From contig JAIGNY010000711.1 of the NCBI GenBank assembly GCA_020152595.1, positions 302,001-366,000 of the forward strand: a DNA stretch of 64,000 bases, read 5' to 3'. The position numbers and the translations under genes are program-made. Shown in pieces: positions 46,881-59,640 of this stretch. Source of the DNA: Chiridota heheva (lineage: Eukaryota; Echinodermata; Holothuroidea; Apodida; Chiridotidae). The notes under the pieces were generated by a model. That model did no database searches. It saw only the letters and a list, made by a program, of their open reading frames with translations, and was not told the origin of the DNA. Numbering within the stretch: the stretch's first letter is position 1; each line of letters opens with the position of its first letter.

Positions 46881-49253
46881 TTAGATAACTGTAAAATGAT
46901 ATAATTTTCCAATATTCTTCAGAGATCCTTGAGCACCGGAGATTAAAATCCTTAAAAATTCTTCAAAATATTTGGGCACCAACTGTTGTATCAGGCATGA
47001 TTATCAACTCTGCCTTTATTATTGTGGTCATTTGCATAAAGTTGCTACAGTATATAAACTGACCAACTTTTATTTAGTATTTCTCAGTTGGGGAGTGTGA
47101 CAGGATGTGACTGCATATAGACATAGGGAGGGATGCCATGTGAGACATGGATAGGGGCCATGCTGGACATATGATATAATATAATTATAACCAAGGTTTA
47201 TATCAGGCAGTATTCTAGCTACGGTGGGCGGCGCTGGGCGGGCCCGCCCAGGACGTGCAATTCCCGCCTAACATTGCACGGATCTGGTGAAGTTGAGCAC
47301 CGTTAGTTCCGACGCAAATGGTACCGGTAATACCGAAGTACCGGTATTTTTACAGGTGACTAACCCAAAATTGGCAAATATGAAATAACTTACAGTACCA
47401 TGGAATTGTACACCAAAAGAAATTCCCACATTACAAAGGGGCTTCTGTTAAACATTAAAACATAAATATACACCTGATCTCTAAGTTAATAAGATAAAAC
47501 TAATCGCCGATTACACCGCCTCTATCTAATCTCTGACATTTTGTTTGTTAACAAAAGTTTGCAACTTGCGTTGAAAGTTTATTTAACTCTAAATCTACAC
47601 TTTTTTTTAATTCAGACACATCCATTTGTTACAGGGGGTGAATATATTTTTCAACACTAATCATGTCCGTATATTAACAGAATTTACCCCATCGTAATAA
47701 TATGCAAGTCTTGCAGTGGCTTGCACATGTGCGTAATTGGCCTAAAGTTTTTTTAATTCTAACCATCAGTATTTTCCAAACGAGCAAGAACAACGCCGCG
47801 TAGGCCTACTCTTGCTTACCTTTTGGAGAAGTTACGGGTAAAATGAAAATCAAAAATACTGATTGATTTCGTAACATTTTTTTCCCAATTTTGTATGTCT
47901 GGTCATGCCTTTTACGGCTTCTAATATTAATTACAATACTCATAAATATTGAAATCCCAGTGGGCGGAAAACCTTTTGTGATTCTGTTTACAACTGACTT
48001 GGGACCGTTTTGTACACAAATCAACACTAACTGTACTGTAAACATGATTTGCGGCTTGTACACTCGATGAGTTACGGCAAAGTCCATGAAATTTTTGATA
48101 ACTCACCTTAAATGAGGTTAAAACCATTAATAAATTGGATTGATTATTGAAATTCTACAACCAAATGGTAAAGCAACTCCCAGATTTGAAATTCTAAGCC
48201 ATCAAAGGGCCAAAATAAAAGTTTAAAAGAGCTTCAAAATGGCATCCGGAGCACATTTTATTTTTCTGTAAATTGCGCAATACTGGCCTATGAGCCAGGG
48301 TTGGTATATTAGTTGGTATATTGGAATTAAAGTTGATTACAGTTTGGCTCTGATACTGTTGCTTAATTTGGCTTTTTTTCCGAACTGATTTGGCTCATTT
48401 TTTTATTGGAACGATCTTGACATATTACAGTTCTTTGTTCAAGTTTTGTTTGGAAATAAATAGTTGCTGATTGTGAGGAGAATTTTCATTGTGTGACTTG
48501 CAAATTATTATATTTAAGGTAAATGTGACATGATGAGGAAGGGGATTATTTTCTTTCTTTTAACCTGCCCTTTTGTGTCGAAAGGAAAAATTTACTCTCA
48601 AAATGTTCAACTCTGTTGTAAATTTGCAACATTTATTAATTGACTGATGCGATTCTCAGACGAAAGTGAATCCATACGTGTCTTATCAAAAGAATTTCAA
48701 TATATTCATATTAATCTTTGTAAATCACTGCTGGCAGTTTGCTGAGTCTGTCACTTACCATACGAACAAACTAACAAATTAAATATTACACCCCCAAGGG
48801 CCCAAGGCATGCTTTTAGACCGGTCCAAATGTAAGTAAACAATCACATTTGTTATAAACCCCATATGCACTTAACATTATAACGGACTGATCGATATTCT
48901 TTTGATTTGTGGGGGATTTGATTATGACGAAAGTTGTTGTGTAGTTTATAGGAACATGTGCCGCTAGTTAACTTGAAATAAGTGTAATAATGTATGGCTT
49001 TCGTCGAACGATACTAGGACGAAAATAAAAGCGGTAAAACATTTGGGCAGGATGAATAACAATGGGAATTGAGAGAAAGAGTTTCCGGCATATGTTTGTA
49101 CTTTTTTGGGGGGAGGAGGGGCACTTTGACAGTTGAATATTCATTATATTTTCTAGTCTCATTGTACACAAAAATATTTTGTAAATCCTTCTAGCATTTA
49201 AAAAAAAAAAAAAAAGGGAGGGGGATCTACGAGGTCACCCTGGATTGTCATTG
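46881..49253. other. Profilin intron 2, no supported gene
   Basis: About 47025-47170 resembles 51710-51860, including one unit of the 24-bp minisatellite. CpG-containing sequence near 47220-47350 has no recognised function. A poly-A run sits at 49200-49215. Confidence 0.45.
47100..47170. repeat. Orphan units related to the 24-bp minisatellite
   Basis: GGGATGCCATGTGAGACATGG occurs once here, within a block similar to 51710-51860. It may represent the pre-expansion state. Confidence 0.6.
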
Positions 49254-49261
49254 GAGCCCGG

Positions 49262-51627
49262 TAAGCTTGGGCGATATTCACCTTCAGACAATATTAATAT
49301 ATCGTTAGATATATATCGATTAAGCTTGGGCGATATTTCGATAATATTTCGATATTGACCTATATCGATATGGCCGATATTGAGTTCAAGGGTCGTATCG
49401 ATATATCGATATAATGTTTTTTGAATAATACACAATACATGAACTTTTAAAAAGCTACACATGACTATCAAAAATCCAAGTATTTTTTATTAAACAGCCA
49501 CAAAAAGTTAATAAATTTCATTGATATCAAAGTTTTAGGCAGTCAGTTATGATAAAACTTTATTAAAACATCAATATTGTGATAACAATTATACCCAAAA
49601 AACTTTTCAAGAACAAGAAACCACTTGACTTGCAGAGTACAGAGGCATTGCGCAATACTTCATCTTTATACTTGATGGCTTACGATGTTCAGACAACAAA
49701 AATTATAAGATGTTGAATCCTCAAACATCGTGTTAAGTTTCCTCAAAAGGAATATTGAATCTGAATTTTTATATCAAACAGTCATTAATTGACAAATTAC
49801 TGACAAAACTATAAGGTTTTTCTCACTATTTTGTTCGTTCAGAAAGTCTAAAGTAAAAGTGACAGACTGGTCTTGCCAGATCGATCAGATAATGTACAGT
49901 GCAGTAACTACATACACAGTATCACTACTGTACAGTACTTTACTATGTGCACACATACTATCTACCACTGTTTCTCCCGAGTGACAACACTCGTGCGATG
50001 ATTGAAGCAGACTAGAAATTGGATACTATGCATTATATATTGACTTCTGAATGTCTAGAAGTCCATAAAATGCTACCAAATTAATGCCTTTTCAGTAGAA
50101 CTTTTATAAGAAGTGACTTATAAAATTTTAAAAGAATTGGGAGCCGATTTTTGTAAGGCATACTGTGTAGGCCTAATACCAGTTCCACAACATTTTTTTT
50201 TTTTTAAATATGCTCACGCCTAAACTTTTTCAATGTTTCTGTGATTGATCTTTTGAGATAGAAACCATGTAAAGATTATTTTTAAACATAGTGGGTGTTT
50301 ATTTGAAGATGATATGTATATATATTGCAGTGATTTCTGTTAATTTGTACACATCGTTTTACTTGACTATTTTTAAACCGAGACAAGATTACCTTGCCCA
50401 GAACAGTACATACGACTTATGTATGACGTCGTATAATTTGCATATCGATATTTCGATATTATTTATATTTTTCCAGCGATATATCGATATTGCATAATGC
50501 TCAATATCCCCCAAGCTTAATATCGATAATATTGAAATATCGATATGCCAATTGCAAGATGTCACATTGAAATAATATAATTGTTTTGTACCAGCACAAA
50601 AAATGGAAAGTACAAATTTTAAAGTGTATTTACAGAATTGAATGGGATATATGTGCATAAATCTTTAAATAGACACCCATTATTTGAAAAAGTATCAATT
50701 TTTTACATTGTCTCTTTCTCCAAAAATAAATCACAGAAACATTGAAAATCCAGCAATTTGAACAGATAATTTTTTCACTATTTTTCGTGGAACTGGTATA
50801 TAGCTTTTGTGTTAATAAAAACGGGCTAACTTTACCTTTAAATACTAGGTCCCACTTACTTGTTTTTAATTTCCTACTGAAAGGGCATCATTTTTGCACT
50901 CCTTTTAAAGACCTGGACATTCAGAAGTCAATAAATATTTATAGAAAATGTCCCCTGCTACTAGAAATCGGACAAGTGATCTTAAAAATCTACACACGCT
51001 GTTTGTACTTGTGCTGCTTACTGTACAGAAAGTCTGATGTGTGAACGGACAAATTAGTGGGAAATATCTTATTATCTTTTAGTTTTGAGGATGAAATCTT
51101 TTAGGTTTGATGACAAAAACTATTTTCAGGTGTCATTTAAGGGCTTTTCCTGATAAATTTGGTAATGCGGTATTACTTTTGAGGAATTTTAGATGCGATG
51201 TTTAAGGATTTAAAATCTCATTGATTGCAATTGCTCAACCATCACAAATCATGAAAATTAACTTATATTATTGCGCAATGTCCATAGCGGCCTGTACATA
51301 GAGAGTACAGTACTGTATGTTCAGAATTTATAATTTCCTGCCTGTCCTGTGAAACATATTTATTGAAATATATTTATTGAAATATTGATAACTTAATTAA
51401 CTCTATTAACATTATTGACTGCTTGCAACTTCGATATTATTACAAATTAAAAACTTTTTGTGGCTGTATAGTGAGGAAAGGTGCATGTTTGGTTGTCATG
51501 TTAACTTTATTATTAGTTCATGTATAGTACAATACTGGTGGAAAACATATCGATATATTGATATGATCCTTGAACTCAATATGGACCATATCAATATGGG
51601 TCAATATCGATATATCGCCCAAGCTTG
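49262..51627. mobile_element. Non-autonomous hAT-like element (outer), 2366 bp
   Basis: The ends are TAAGCTTGGGCGATAT on the left and the reverse complement of CAAGCTTGGGCGATAT on the right. The homology runs about 90 bp inward (ATATCGATATTG, ATTGAGTTCAAGG). The flanks GAGCCCGG (49254-49261) and GAGCCCCG (51628-51635) match at 7 of 8 bases, consistent with an 8-bp hAT duplication. There is no intact coding frame. A same-family element is nested at 49321-50519. Confidence 0.8.
49321..50519. mobile_element. Nested hAT-like element (inner), 1199 bp, inside the outer element's end
   Basis: It begins TAAGCTTGGGCGATATTTCG and ends TATCCCCCAAGCTTA, the family's inverted termini. It is flanked by perfect 8-bp copies of ATATCGAT (49313-49320 and 50520-50527). 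The site lies about 50 bp into the outer element's terminal repeat, itself full of ATCGAT. No protein is encoded. Because the host sequence is ATCGAT-rich, part of the match could be coincidental, but the ends and duplication agree exactly. Confidence 0.75.
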
Positions 51628-51809
51628 GAGCCCCGGCATTCAAACTTGTCTAGTTAGAACCCTGATATCAGGCATAATGATTTGACCCCAACTTTTTTTT
51701 TCTTATTCAACAAGTCATTTGCATATAAGTTATTATATGAACTGACACTTTCATACATAGTATGCTCAATCAGGGTCTGTGATAGCTAGGATGAGACTTC
51801 TTAAGGAGC

Positions 51810-52495
51810 ATATGGGATGTCATGTGGTACATTTGGTGGGATGCCATGTGGGACATGGAGTGGGATGCCATGTGAGACATGGAGTGGGATGCCATATGGA
51901 ACAGGTGGAATGCCATGTAAGATATATGGTGGAATGCCATGCCGGACATAGTGTGGAATGCCATGAGATGGGATGTCATGTGGGATATGGGATGTCATAT
52001 GAGACATAGGGTGGGATAGGGTGGGATGCCATGTGGGATATGGGATGCCATGTGGGATATGGGATGTCATATGGGACATGGGATACCATGTGGGACATGG
52101 AGTGGGATGCCATGTGGGACATAGGGTGGGATGCCATGTGGGACATAGGGTGGGATGCCATGTGGGACATATGGTGGAATGCCATGTGAGACAAGGCACG
52201 AGATGGATGTCATGTGGGACATGGTGCGTGTCATTTGGCACATGGGATGGGATCCATGTGGGACATAGAGTGGGATTGCATGTGGGTCATAGGGTGGGAT
52301 GCTATGTGGGACATATGGTGGAATGCCATGTGGGACAAGGGAGGGGATTTCATGGGGTGAAATGCCATATGGAAGATGTGGTAGAATGCCATGTGGGACA
52401 AGGGATGGGATGTCATGTGGGACATGGTGTGGAATGCCATGTGGGACATGGGGTGGGATGCCATGTGGGTCATGGGATGCCATGTGCAGACCCTA
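51810..52495. repeat. 24-bp minisatellite (GGGATGCCATGTGGGACATR family)
   Basis: Around 28 imperfect units of about 24 bp, with variants such as GGAATGCCATGTGGGACAA. The unit length is divisible by three and the motif lacks stops. Long frames therefore stay open on both strands, for example Gly-Cys-His-Val-Gly-His repeats on + and Pro-His-Gly-Ile-Pro repeats on -. No start context, signal or splice structure supports a protein. The array lies in profilin intron 2. Confidence 0.92.
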
Positions 52496-52665
52496 GCTTG
52501 ATTTAAAAAAGGGCAGGGTGCTAGACTTGTTGAGGGGCACATGCGAAGCACTGCGTCTTTTCGGCATGGAGTACTGGGCCCCTTCAGGCTCAATCACATG
52601 GTGAAGGAGCTCTGGGATTTAAGCTATAATCATACCTCAGAATGAAACTTCTGATTGATAAGGAC

Positions 52666-53711
52666 TAGAGCTGTGAACGTTTAGGGATTTTAGTAAACGT
52701 GTACACGCCAAAAAAAGCGAGCGTGTATCGTGTACACGAGTTTAGTACCGTAATTTTCGGAAATACACCAAAATTGCTCCAAAACTACAAGGCGAAATTT
52801 AAAAAAAATCGCGCAACTAGTATGGCAAAAGTATTGATTGCTTTGCCCAAATAGACGCTGAGTTTTGCTTTCCAAATCGTAAAAAGTTTACTTCTACAGT
52901 ACAAATTATCATTTTTATGGAAAATATGCATGGAAATTCAGTTTAGAAAGAACAGATAACTTCCTTTCAATGTCATTTAAACTCAACATCGCGTAACTTG
53001 TTTGTCGTATTCGCTACGGCTTTCAAAGTTCTGTGAAAATCTTGCAAACTAAGGCCTATGATATACCTCGCTGTAAAACATTTCAAAACTACGCCCCCAC
53101 CAGGAAGTTCTGAAATATCAGCCCTCTCAAAAAAATGGCCGCCATCTTTGCGCAGCATGCAGAATTTCAGCTTTGTTAAAACCTTTTTCTGTTTATTTAT
53201 TATGCAATATTTTTTCTTTCTTGCAAAATTTATTTGACTCATCAGGTAATATTTACATGTAAATGTACTGATTGTCACGATTCAAGTGTTTTTTGGTCGA
53301 TGAAACGGGCCTTGATTGTGTGGGATTTAAAGCCCTAAGGCCTAACGTTAGGCCTATTGTTAGTTTCACTGTTTACTGCTGCACATTCGCGGTGCATTTT
53401 ACAAGTTAGATTACTCAGATTTCGGCGAAATCAAAGTGCATAATATCCCCATTCATTGGTGAATACTGCGCATTTGTGATTCGCACATTTGAAAAAGATT
53501 TATGCTAATCGGGTTTACAGTTTGTAAAAAATCATTGATTGGAATTTTGTCAGCCGAATGTGTGTGTGATTCGAATCACCAATATTGATTTTCAACGGCA
53601 AGACACTCGGCCTATAATGTATGAAAAACGATTACTCGCAATGAAAATTTAGTAAACGTTTACAAAATTTGCGAGCGTGTAGCGAGTACACGCTAAACGG
53701 TCACAGCTCTA
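52666..53711. mobile_element. 1046-bp non-autonomous hAT element with perfect TSD
   Basis: The termini TAGAGCTGTGAACGTTTAG and (reverse-complemented right end) TAGAGCTGTGACCGTTTAG differ at one base. Subterminal GTAAACG.GT.ACACG blocks are repeated in both ends. It is flanked by identical ATAAGGAC at 52658-52665 and 53712-53719. Eight-bp duplication and the TAGAGNTG start fit hAT. No transposase is encoded. A partial relative lies at 29585-32206. Removing the element rejoins GATTGATAAGGACCATCATG. Confidence 0.93.
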
Positions 53712-53874
53712 ATAAGGACCATCATGAGCCAAACAGGACAATTGCTTACTATGCTATCATTCTGTGTTCTGTATCCATGTAAGGTATTCATTTATGAGGT
53801 TAATTAAGATTATTAAGTTAAAAAAAATATATATATAAATAGTTTTTTTCTCATGAGGGGCAGGGCGGATCTCC

Positions 53875-53957
53875 AGCGGGGCAGGGAGGGCCCATGGAGC
53901 GGCAGGGAGGGCCCATGAAGCGGCAGGGAGGGCCCATGGAGCGGCAGGGCGGGCCGC
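53875..53957. repeat. 21-bp GC-rich minisatellite, about 4 units
   Basis: The unit is GGCAGGGAGGGCCCATGGAGC, with an A variant in unit 2 and a diverged last unit (GGCAGGGCGGGCCGCCC). Its period is a multiple of three, giving a minus-strand Leu-Pro-Leu-His-Gly-Pro-Ser repeat that is unlikely to be protein. Confidence 0.93.
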
Positions 53958-54571
53958 CCTTGTAAAACAGCAAAGCTAGGGGTCTGATGTGAGACTAAGT
54001 GTGGGATGCCATTTTTATAATTGGCTGGGTCATATGATATGGGTGTCAATTTGCATGGGCATGCAAACCATAACAGTATGTACTGTTCTAGTTCTAGTTA
54101 ACATGATGAATAATTGCCCCAAAATGGAATAGACTTCAAATAAAAAAAACATCTTAAAAATATCAGATATGACAAAAATAAAATAAATAAAAGCAATCAA
54201 TTCTTCTTGCATTGTTACGGGTTTAGCTATATCATCATTGATTTCTAGTTCCTTTATGCCTTATGTTATTCCTTAAATTGCTTCTCAATATCTCAGTCAC
54301 TGATAATGGGGAGAAAGAGTTTTATGCTAGGATTTTGTAGGTGTGACAGGGACCAAAGATATGCCAAGAAATAGGATAGGATAATTTAAAAATGATTTGC
54401 ATATGAAAATACAGTAGGTGGACAGTCGTGTGTCACAAATTAGCATGAAAATTTGTATATAATGCCTGCAAATTCAAGCAGCTCAAATGTGCAACCAGAG
54501 AAGAGATATCGAAATTGCTCACAATTTTATGTTTGTAACTTTCCTTTTCCCACTTTTTTGTTTTTATGCAG

Positions 54572-54669
54572 CAATCGTTATAGCTCATTGTCCAGAGGGA
54601 AGCCAGCAAGGAAATGCAAATAAAGGTGTTAGTGTGATTGCTGAATATTTGGAGGGAATGAACATGTGA
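54572..54669 (+). CDS. profilin: Profilin, coding exon 3 (residues 109-140) and stop
   Basis: Acceptor TTTTTGTTTTTATGCAG ends at 54571. The 98-nt exon completes the split Ala codon and encodes AIVIAHCPEGSQQGNANKGV, then SVIAEYLEGMNM and TGA. The C-terminal amphipathic helix (GVSVIAEYLEGM) is the profilin helix that packs against the N-terminal helix to make the poly-proline groove (family knowledge); Tyr134 is the likely aromatic contact. Phases agree across all exons: 141 + 184 + 98 = 423 nt. Intron 2, upstream, is 15,967 bp and made largely of mobile elements and repeats. Confidence 0.95.
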
Positions 54670-55110
54670 ACTGTGCCTACAACCAGGTCTATTTTATATT
54701 ATGGTGGAAATGCTTTTTATACTATAGTATTGCAAATAACATAACCCATGGGTTTTATTTCAAGTACATCAGTCATTGGCACATACTTAAAAAGTAATGA
54801 TTATTAGTGGAGTTTGTCTTAATGATGAATTGTCTTAATGATTGTTATGCATAAGGTTCATTTTAAATCTTGGAATGAGAAAACGGCCATCTTTCTGCAT
54901 AAAGATAAGTATCATGTACACTTTTTCAAATCTCATAAGAGGCGAATGATGAGAGGCATACAGTTTTAAGTTCTTTGGGTAGGTAGTGCAGTCTGGGAGC
55001 ATGCCTTTTTGATGGGAATATGGTAACATTTTGCAAGCCACCATTTTGTGATATTTCCCATGATCCTTTGCTATCCTAACATTGAATAAAGCTTTACGCA
55101 TTATTACATA
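54670..55110 (+). other. Probable profilin 3' UTR
   Basis: Sequence following the stop codon. AATAAA at 55085-55090 is a candidate polyadenylation signal, giving a UTR of about 430 nt. Other AATAAA-like strings lie further on (near 56022), so the end is not fixed. A 122-codon minus-strand frame across it has no recognisable domain. Confidence 0.4.
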
Positions 55111-58100
55111 TTTCAAACTTGTAATATGTCTGGGAAAAATATCTTTGGAAACTCGTGAAAATACTTTCATTACTGTCATGGCTACAACTTTTCCCACTCC
55201 CATGTGATATGTTTACCACACTGTTTTTGAAATATTATAAATAATAGATAATAGAGCTGGGCTTTTAGGGCGAACAGCCATTATGAAAATTCAATGTTTT
55301 TCAACATATTGATTTTTAATATTTCAAGTTTATAAATTAAAAACTACGACATTTTATTTTAACATCTGAACAATCCAGCTGCATGACTTCAATATTCTCA
55401 TGTGTTATACATGTTCCTATTAATTGGCATGCTCCCGGACTTTAGTGTAAAGGATTGATTTAGCCTGTGGGGAGATAACCAATGTTGAGGACATCATTGT
55501 AACTCCTTAGTGTGGGTAAAGAATGTAAACAATATTTTAGAGTTAAAAGAAAAAAATATGATTTGCTGTTTATGTAAGTTGATTTTAGATAGAACATTGA
55601 CGGAATGCCCTTACATTATCCTCTTTCACAAGTGGAAAGTTTGTAGTTAGGGATGAAAGTTTGAACAACTAACATATTAAGCATTTATACTTCCGGACAT
55701 TTTCCAGCATTTCTCACATCGTACAATTGGCTGTTGTGTGTGGATTTACCGATTGAATTTACCAATTGAATTCACTGATTGAATTCACCAGTAGAACGTC
55801 CATGTCATTCCAAGTTTTTAAATGTAAATTTTGCATTGACTTAATTTTTAATTAATCAAAATAGGCAAATTATTATTGAGAACCTTTTTTCTTTTGTTCT
55901 AATGTAGGTGCTGTAGATGTAACCAATATGATTTGAGAGAAATTTTGTTTTACAGGACTAAATGTAGTTGAAAAACTATTTTAAGAGGCATTAAAATAAC
56001 TTTTCATTGGCTTCAATTGGAAATAAAATTTGCTTGAAATCTCTAACAGAATTTCTCTGCAAACCCTTTGTTTGGAAGCTGCCATTTTCAGGCATATGAT
56101 TGAACAACAACATTGTTTCAATGTTCTGGCTTAAAGGTATATGGACAGGTAGCGATTTTGCCATAAATATGTTCCTTTTAATATTCTGAACATTTCATTA
56201 AGACACATCTTTTAGAAATTTCCACTCCTTTCTGAGATAATCGCGAAAAGGTGAAAATTTAAGTTCCAAGAAACGGCTGGACTTTCACCATTAAAAAAAA
56301 GGCGTGTGATATAATAATGATAAGGACACAGCGAGGCCTAAAATGCATAATTTCCACAGTGTTACTGTGACACATTGTCCTGGGCTACTTAAAAATATCA
56401 GTCTCCTTCAATCAGACATCAGAAAATCACCTATTTATGGATATGCTAAGTATTTTAGGACATTTTCTCGTGGATAAAGAGGAAATATTGACTCCAGTTC
56501 CGATCCATTATTTCTTTATGATTGGTGAACTCCACTTGTTACGTTAGGTTGTAAGTATTACTGTATGGTACAATGCAACTTTCACATAACGTGAGTGTTG
56601 TACTGTTGTATCCTTACATCATAAAAAAATTAATACGTAATGAATATACGTTTGGAGACTTAAAAATAAGCCAGATTGTTCACATTTTGTGAGAAAGTGT
56701 TTGTGGTGAGTGTTTATTGAGGGCATTTGTATACACCTTTAGTCAGAACTTGTCTTTTAGGTATGCCAGCATGGTGTGTGTGTGTGTGTTTGTGTGTGTG
56801 ATAATGTGCAGCTGTGTAAAAGAATATGCTTACTTTCAGCAACGACTTGCAAACTGTTATTGCATCAGTCCAATGGGAATGAAGTGCAAACCCAATTAGT
56901 GGCCTGTGACCACTTAATCACTTCTAATTTGTTCAAATTGACATTGATTGTTCATTTGATAACTTTTAAGTCAAGATTAATTAATCATGGTGGTCATAAT
57001 AAAAATGTTTAGAGACGAGAGATTTCCTTTTGAACGGCTGCTTGATTGGATTTTATAATCTTGATGGATCTTTGAATTATCTGTAGAATGGCCTTGTGAT
57101 ACCAAAGAAAAACTTACTTCCATTCGGAATAATATCATTAACAAGTTCTCTCACTGATCATCTGGTAATTCAGTTCCAGAAAAGTTATGAAAGGTATGCC
57201 TCTAGAAAGAAATTGACAATTATTAGCCATGACTTTGTAACCACAGTACAAATTAAGTTATATGATTTTTACATCACTTTACTTTTCATTTAGGTCAAAC
57301 AGCAAACTTGCTTAGGTAACAGCGAACTTGAGCCGGGTTTTGCAGGTTATTCCAATTTGAATTTCTGCCCGTTTGGTATTGATTGCTATCTGTATGTTTA
57401 TTACAAGCTTTTGTTTTTTGACTTGAAATATTCTACAATCTCTTTTACAAAGTAAATCAAGTAGAAAGTAATATTATTATTCTGTATCTTTTTAATCATG
57501 TCCTTCAAATAGAAAAGCTATCTGTACTAATGAAAAGAGTTGCTCCACCAATGTTAATCATGTTTCAAAAATCATTTATTGAAAAATCACATACGTGTGA
57601 AAAATCACATATTGGTGTAGATTGAAAGTAGTTTCCGATTGTAGTGATAGTCATTGTAAGTTTGCTAAAGTGAATATAAGACACAAGATTTACTTTACAT
57701 ATATTTTTAAGTTGGAAAAACAGGTCTAACCTCTTGTAACGTTTCAATTTTTAATACATGTTGAAACCGAACCATTAAATGCGTGCGACATCATGAACAG
57801 GCACAACTCCTCAACTACTCCCGGTCTTTGTGTTTATATTTTGTTCCTCTATTTTCTTTGGTATAAATATTAGAAATTGCTTGACCACTGAACTAATCCT
57901 TTAATTTGACCCTCGAACACAAGCACGCTCTACCTGATCTTTCAACTGCATGCTGCTGCCTATCATTCTCCCCCAGTTCCTCAATGAATCACTGTCCTCC
58001 CAATCCTTTGTCTTACTCCACCATATTATTTTCATTACTGAGTACCACAGTCATGCACATGGGCAGGGTTTTCTGACCGAAAATGGAGAGAGGGTGGGGG

Positions 58101-58380
58101 GAGTCAAAAGTGGGAGGGGTGGCAAAATTAAGGAAGTGATACTGCCCTGGTATAATCTGCTTCCTGGTGGAATTTGTACTTGATTGAACTGCAACAAGAA
58201 ATAGTATATGAGTCTCTTACCCCAAAACTAATTACAAAGTTTGGATGGCTAGGCAGTTCCACCAAAAAGCCGGGTCCTAGGCGCCCGTGACAAAAGGAAT
58301 GTGCTTTCAAACAACAGGACCAGTGAAATGTCTCAAGGAAGGGAGCTAAAATTTTGTCAAAAGCCATAAAATACAATGAA
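55111..58380. other. No recognisable gene; repeat remnants
   Basis: It contains the repeat shared with 32310 (55750-55848), a TTAAAGGTATATGGA phrase near 56133 also seen near 21325, a short (TG)n at 56775-56802, and a terminal fragment of the TTAA MITE family at 57866-57905. No exon is supported. Confidence 0.45.
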
Positions 58381-58399
58381 GTGAAATGTCAAATGAATC

Positions 58400-59640
58400 G
58401 TAGAAAACAGATTTGGCATCGACTGAATTGTCTTTAATTTTGGACCAAACTACCAAACATCTTTAATAATTTTTGGATCATGCAATCACCTTCAATTTAG
58501 ACGACCAAAAATCTTTTGGACCGAACGACCAAACCTCAATAAATTTTGGATCATGCAAATGCCTTAAATTTGGACAACCAAAAATTCTCCATATTTTGGA
58601 CCAAAAATGTTCAATTTTTGACCAATAACTACTTTAATTTATGAACAAACTTTTTCAATTTTCCACCAAAAACCGTCAATGTTGACCAAAACAACTTTAA
58701 TTTTTTTACAAAACTATCGATTTTTGGAACAAATTTGACAATATCAGGCCAAAAGGTTTCAGTTCGCCCAAACTTTAGGTTCAGAAACCTTCAATTTTGG
58801 ACTAATTTATGGAGGTAAACATACATAAGATGTTTTTGAGGAGATTTGATCATTCTTCTTGATAAACCTTGGTACAAAAGTGCACTGGTCTCTTATCACG
58901 GTTCAAAAAAATATTTGTACGGGGTGGGGGGGGGGGGGGGGAAGGGTCGTAAAATTATTGGTAAAAGTTTGCAACATTTTCTGAAAATTGTAGAAATTTT
59001 TCCAAAATAAAGAAAATTTGCTGAAGATCGAAGAAAACTTAACGAAGATGAATTTAAGTTGACCAAAATTGAAGAACATTTCCAGAAAAGTAAAGGAAAC
59101 TTCTCAAAAATATAACAATTTTCACGAAAATCCCGAAATTACACGAAAAGTGAAGCAAATTTTATGAAACAGAAATTCGATGAAATTTAAAAACTAAAGG
59201 AAATTGCATGAAAATTGTAGCATATTTTTCGAAAATGAAAGAACTTACCAAAATTTGAAGCAAATATTCCTAAATTGACAAAAATTCTCGAAAATGTTAT
59301 GAAAATTGAAGGAAATTTTCTGAAAATGGAAGAGTAACTCAAAAATTAACATTTTTCCTTAAATGAAAGGACAATTTCTGGAAAATTGAAGCAAATTTTT
59401 CTCAAAATGAAGAAAATTGCACGAAAATTATAGCAAATTTCACAAAAGAAGGAAATTAATAGAAATTTGAAGAACAATTTCAGAAATTGAAGGAAAATTG
59501 ATAGAAACTTCTTGAAAATTGAACAACCAAATTTTTTGAAAGTGAAGATAATTACACAAAAATTAAGCAATTTTTAGAAAATGAAGGAAAATCTACGAAA
59601 ATTGAAAGACATTTCCCGCAAATTAAAGATTACCAGAAGA
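58400..59640. repeat. Degenerate A/T-rich tandem tracts
   Basis: 58400-58800 consists of diverged units of TTTTGGACCAAAAA..TTCAAT. After a G run at 58921-58942, 58960-59640 consists of diverged units of GAAAATTGAAGGAAATTTTC (about 20-24 bp). The tract ends with AAATGGAATCTTGAC, TCAATTCATCAGACCTTCAT and TATTGAGGGGG, which match the end of the tract at 62130-62600. Confidence 0.75.

Noticed and set aside
51801..52506. Repetitive His/Gly/Cys and His/Pro/Met proteins on both strands
   Set aside because: The 24-bp repeat unit is a multiple of three without stops, so open frames are automatic. Unit variation does not preserve amino acids.
54835..55203. 122-codon minus-strand frame after profilin
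   Set aside because: It has no recognisable domain, lies antisense to the probable profilin 3' UTR, and has no supporting splice or promoter signals.
59346..59570. Phe/Ile/Lys-rich minus-strand frame resembling a membrane protein
   Set aside because: It is a by-product of the GAAAATTGAAGGAAATTT degenerate repeat.
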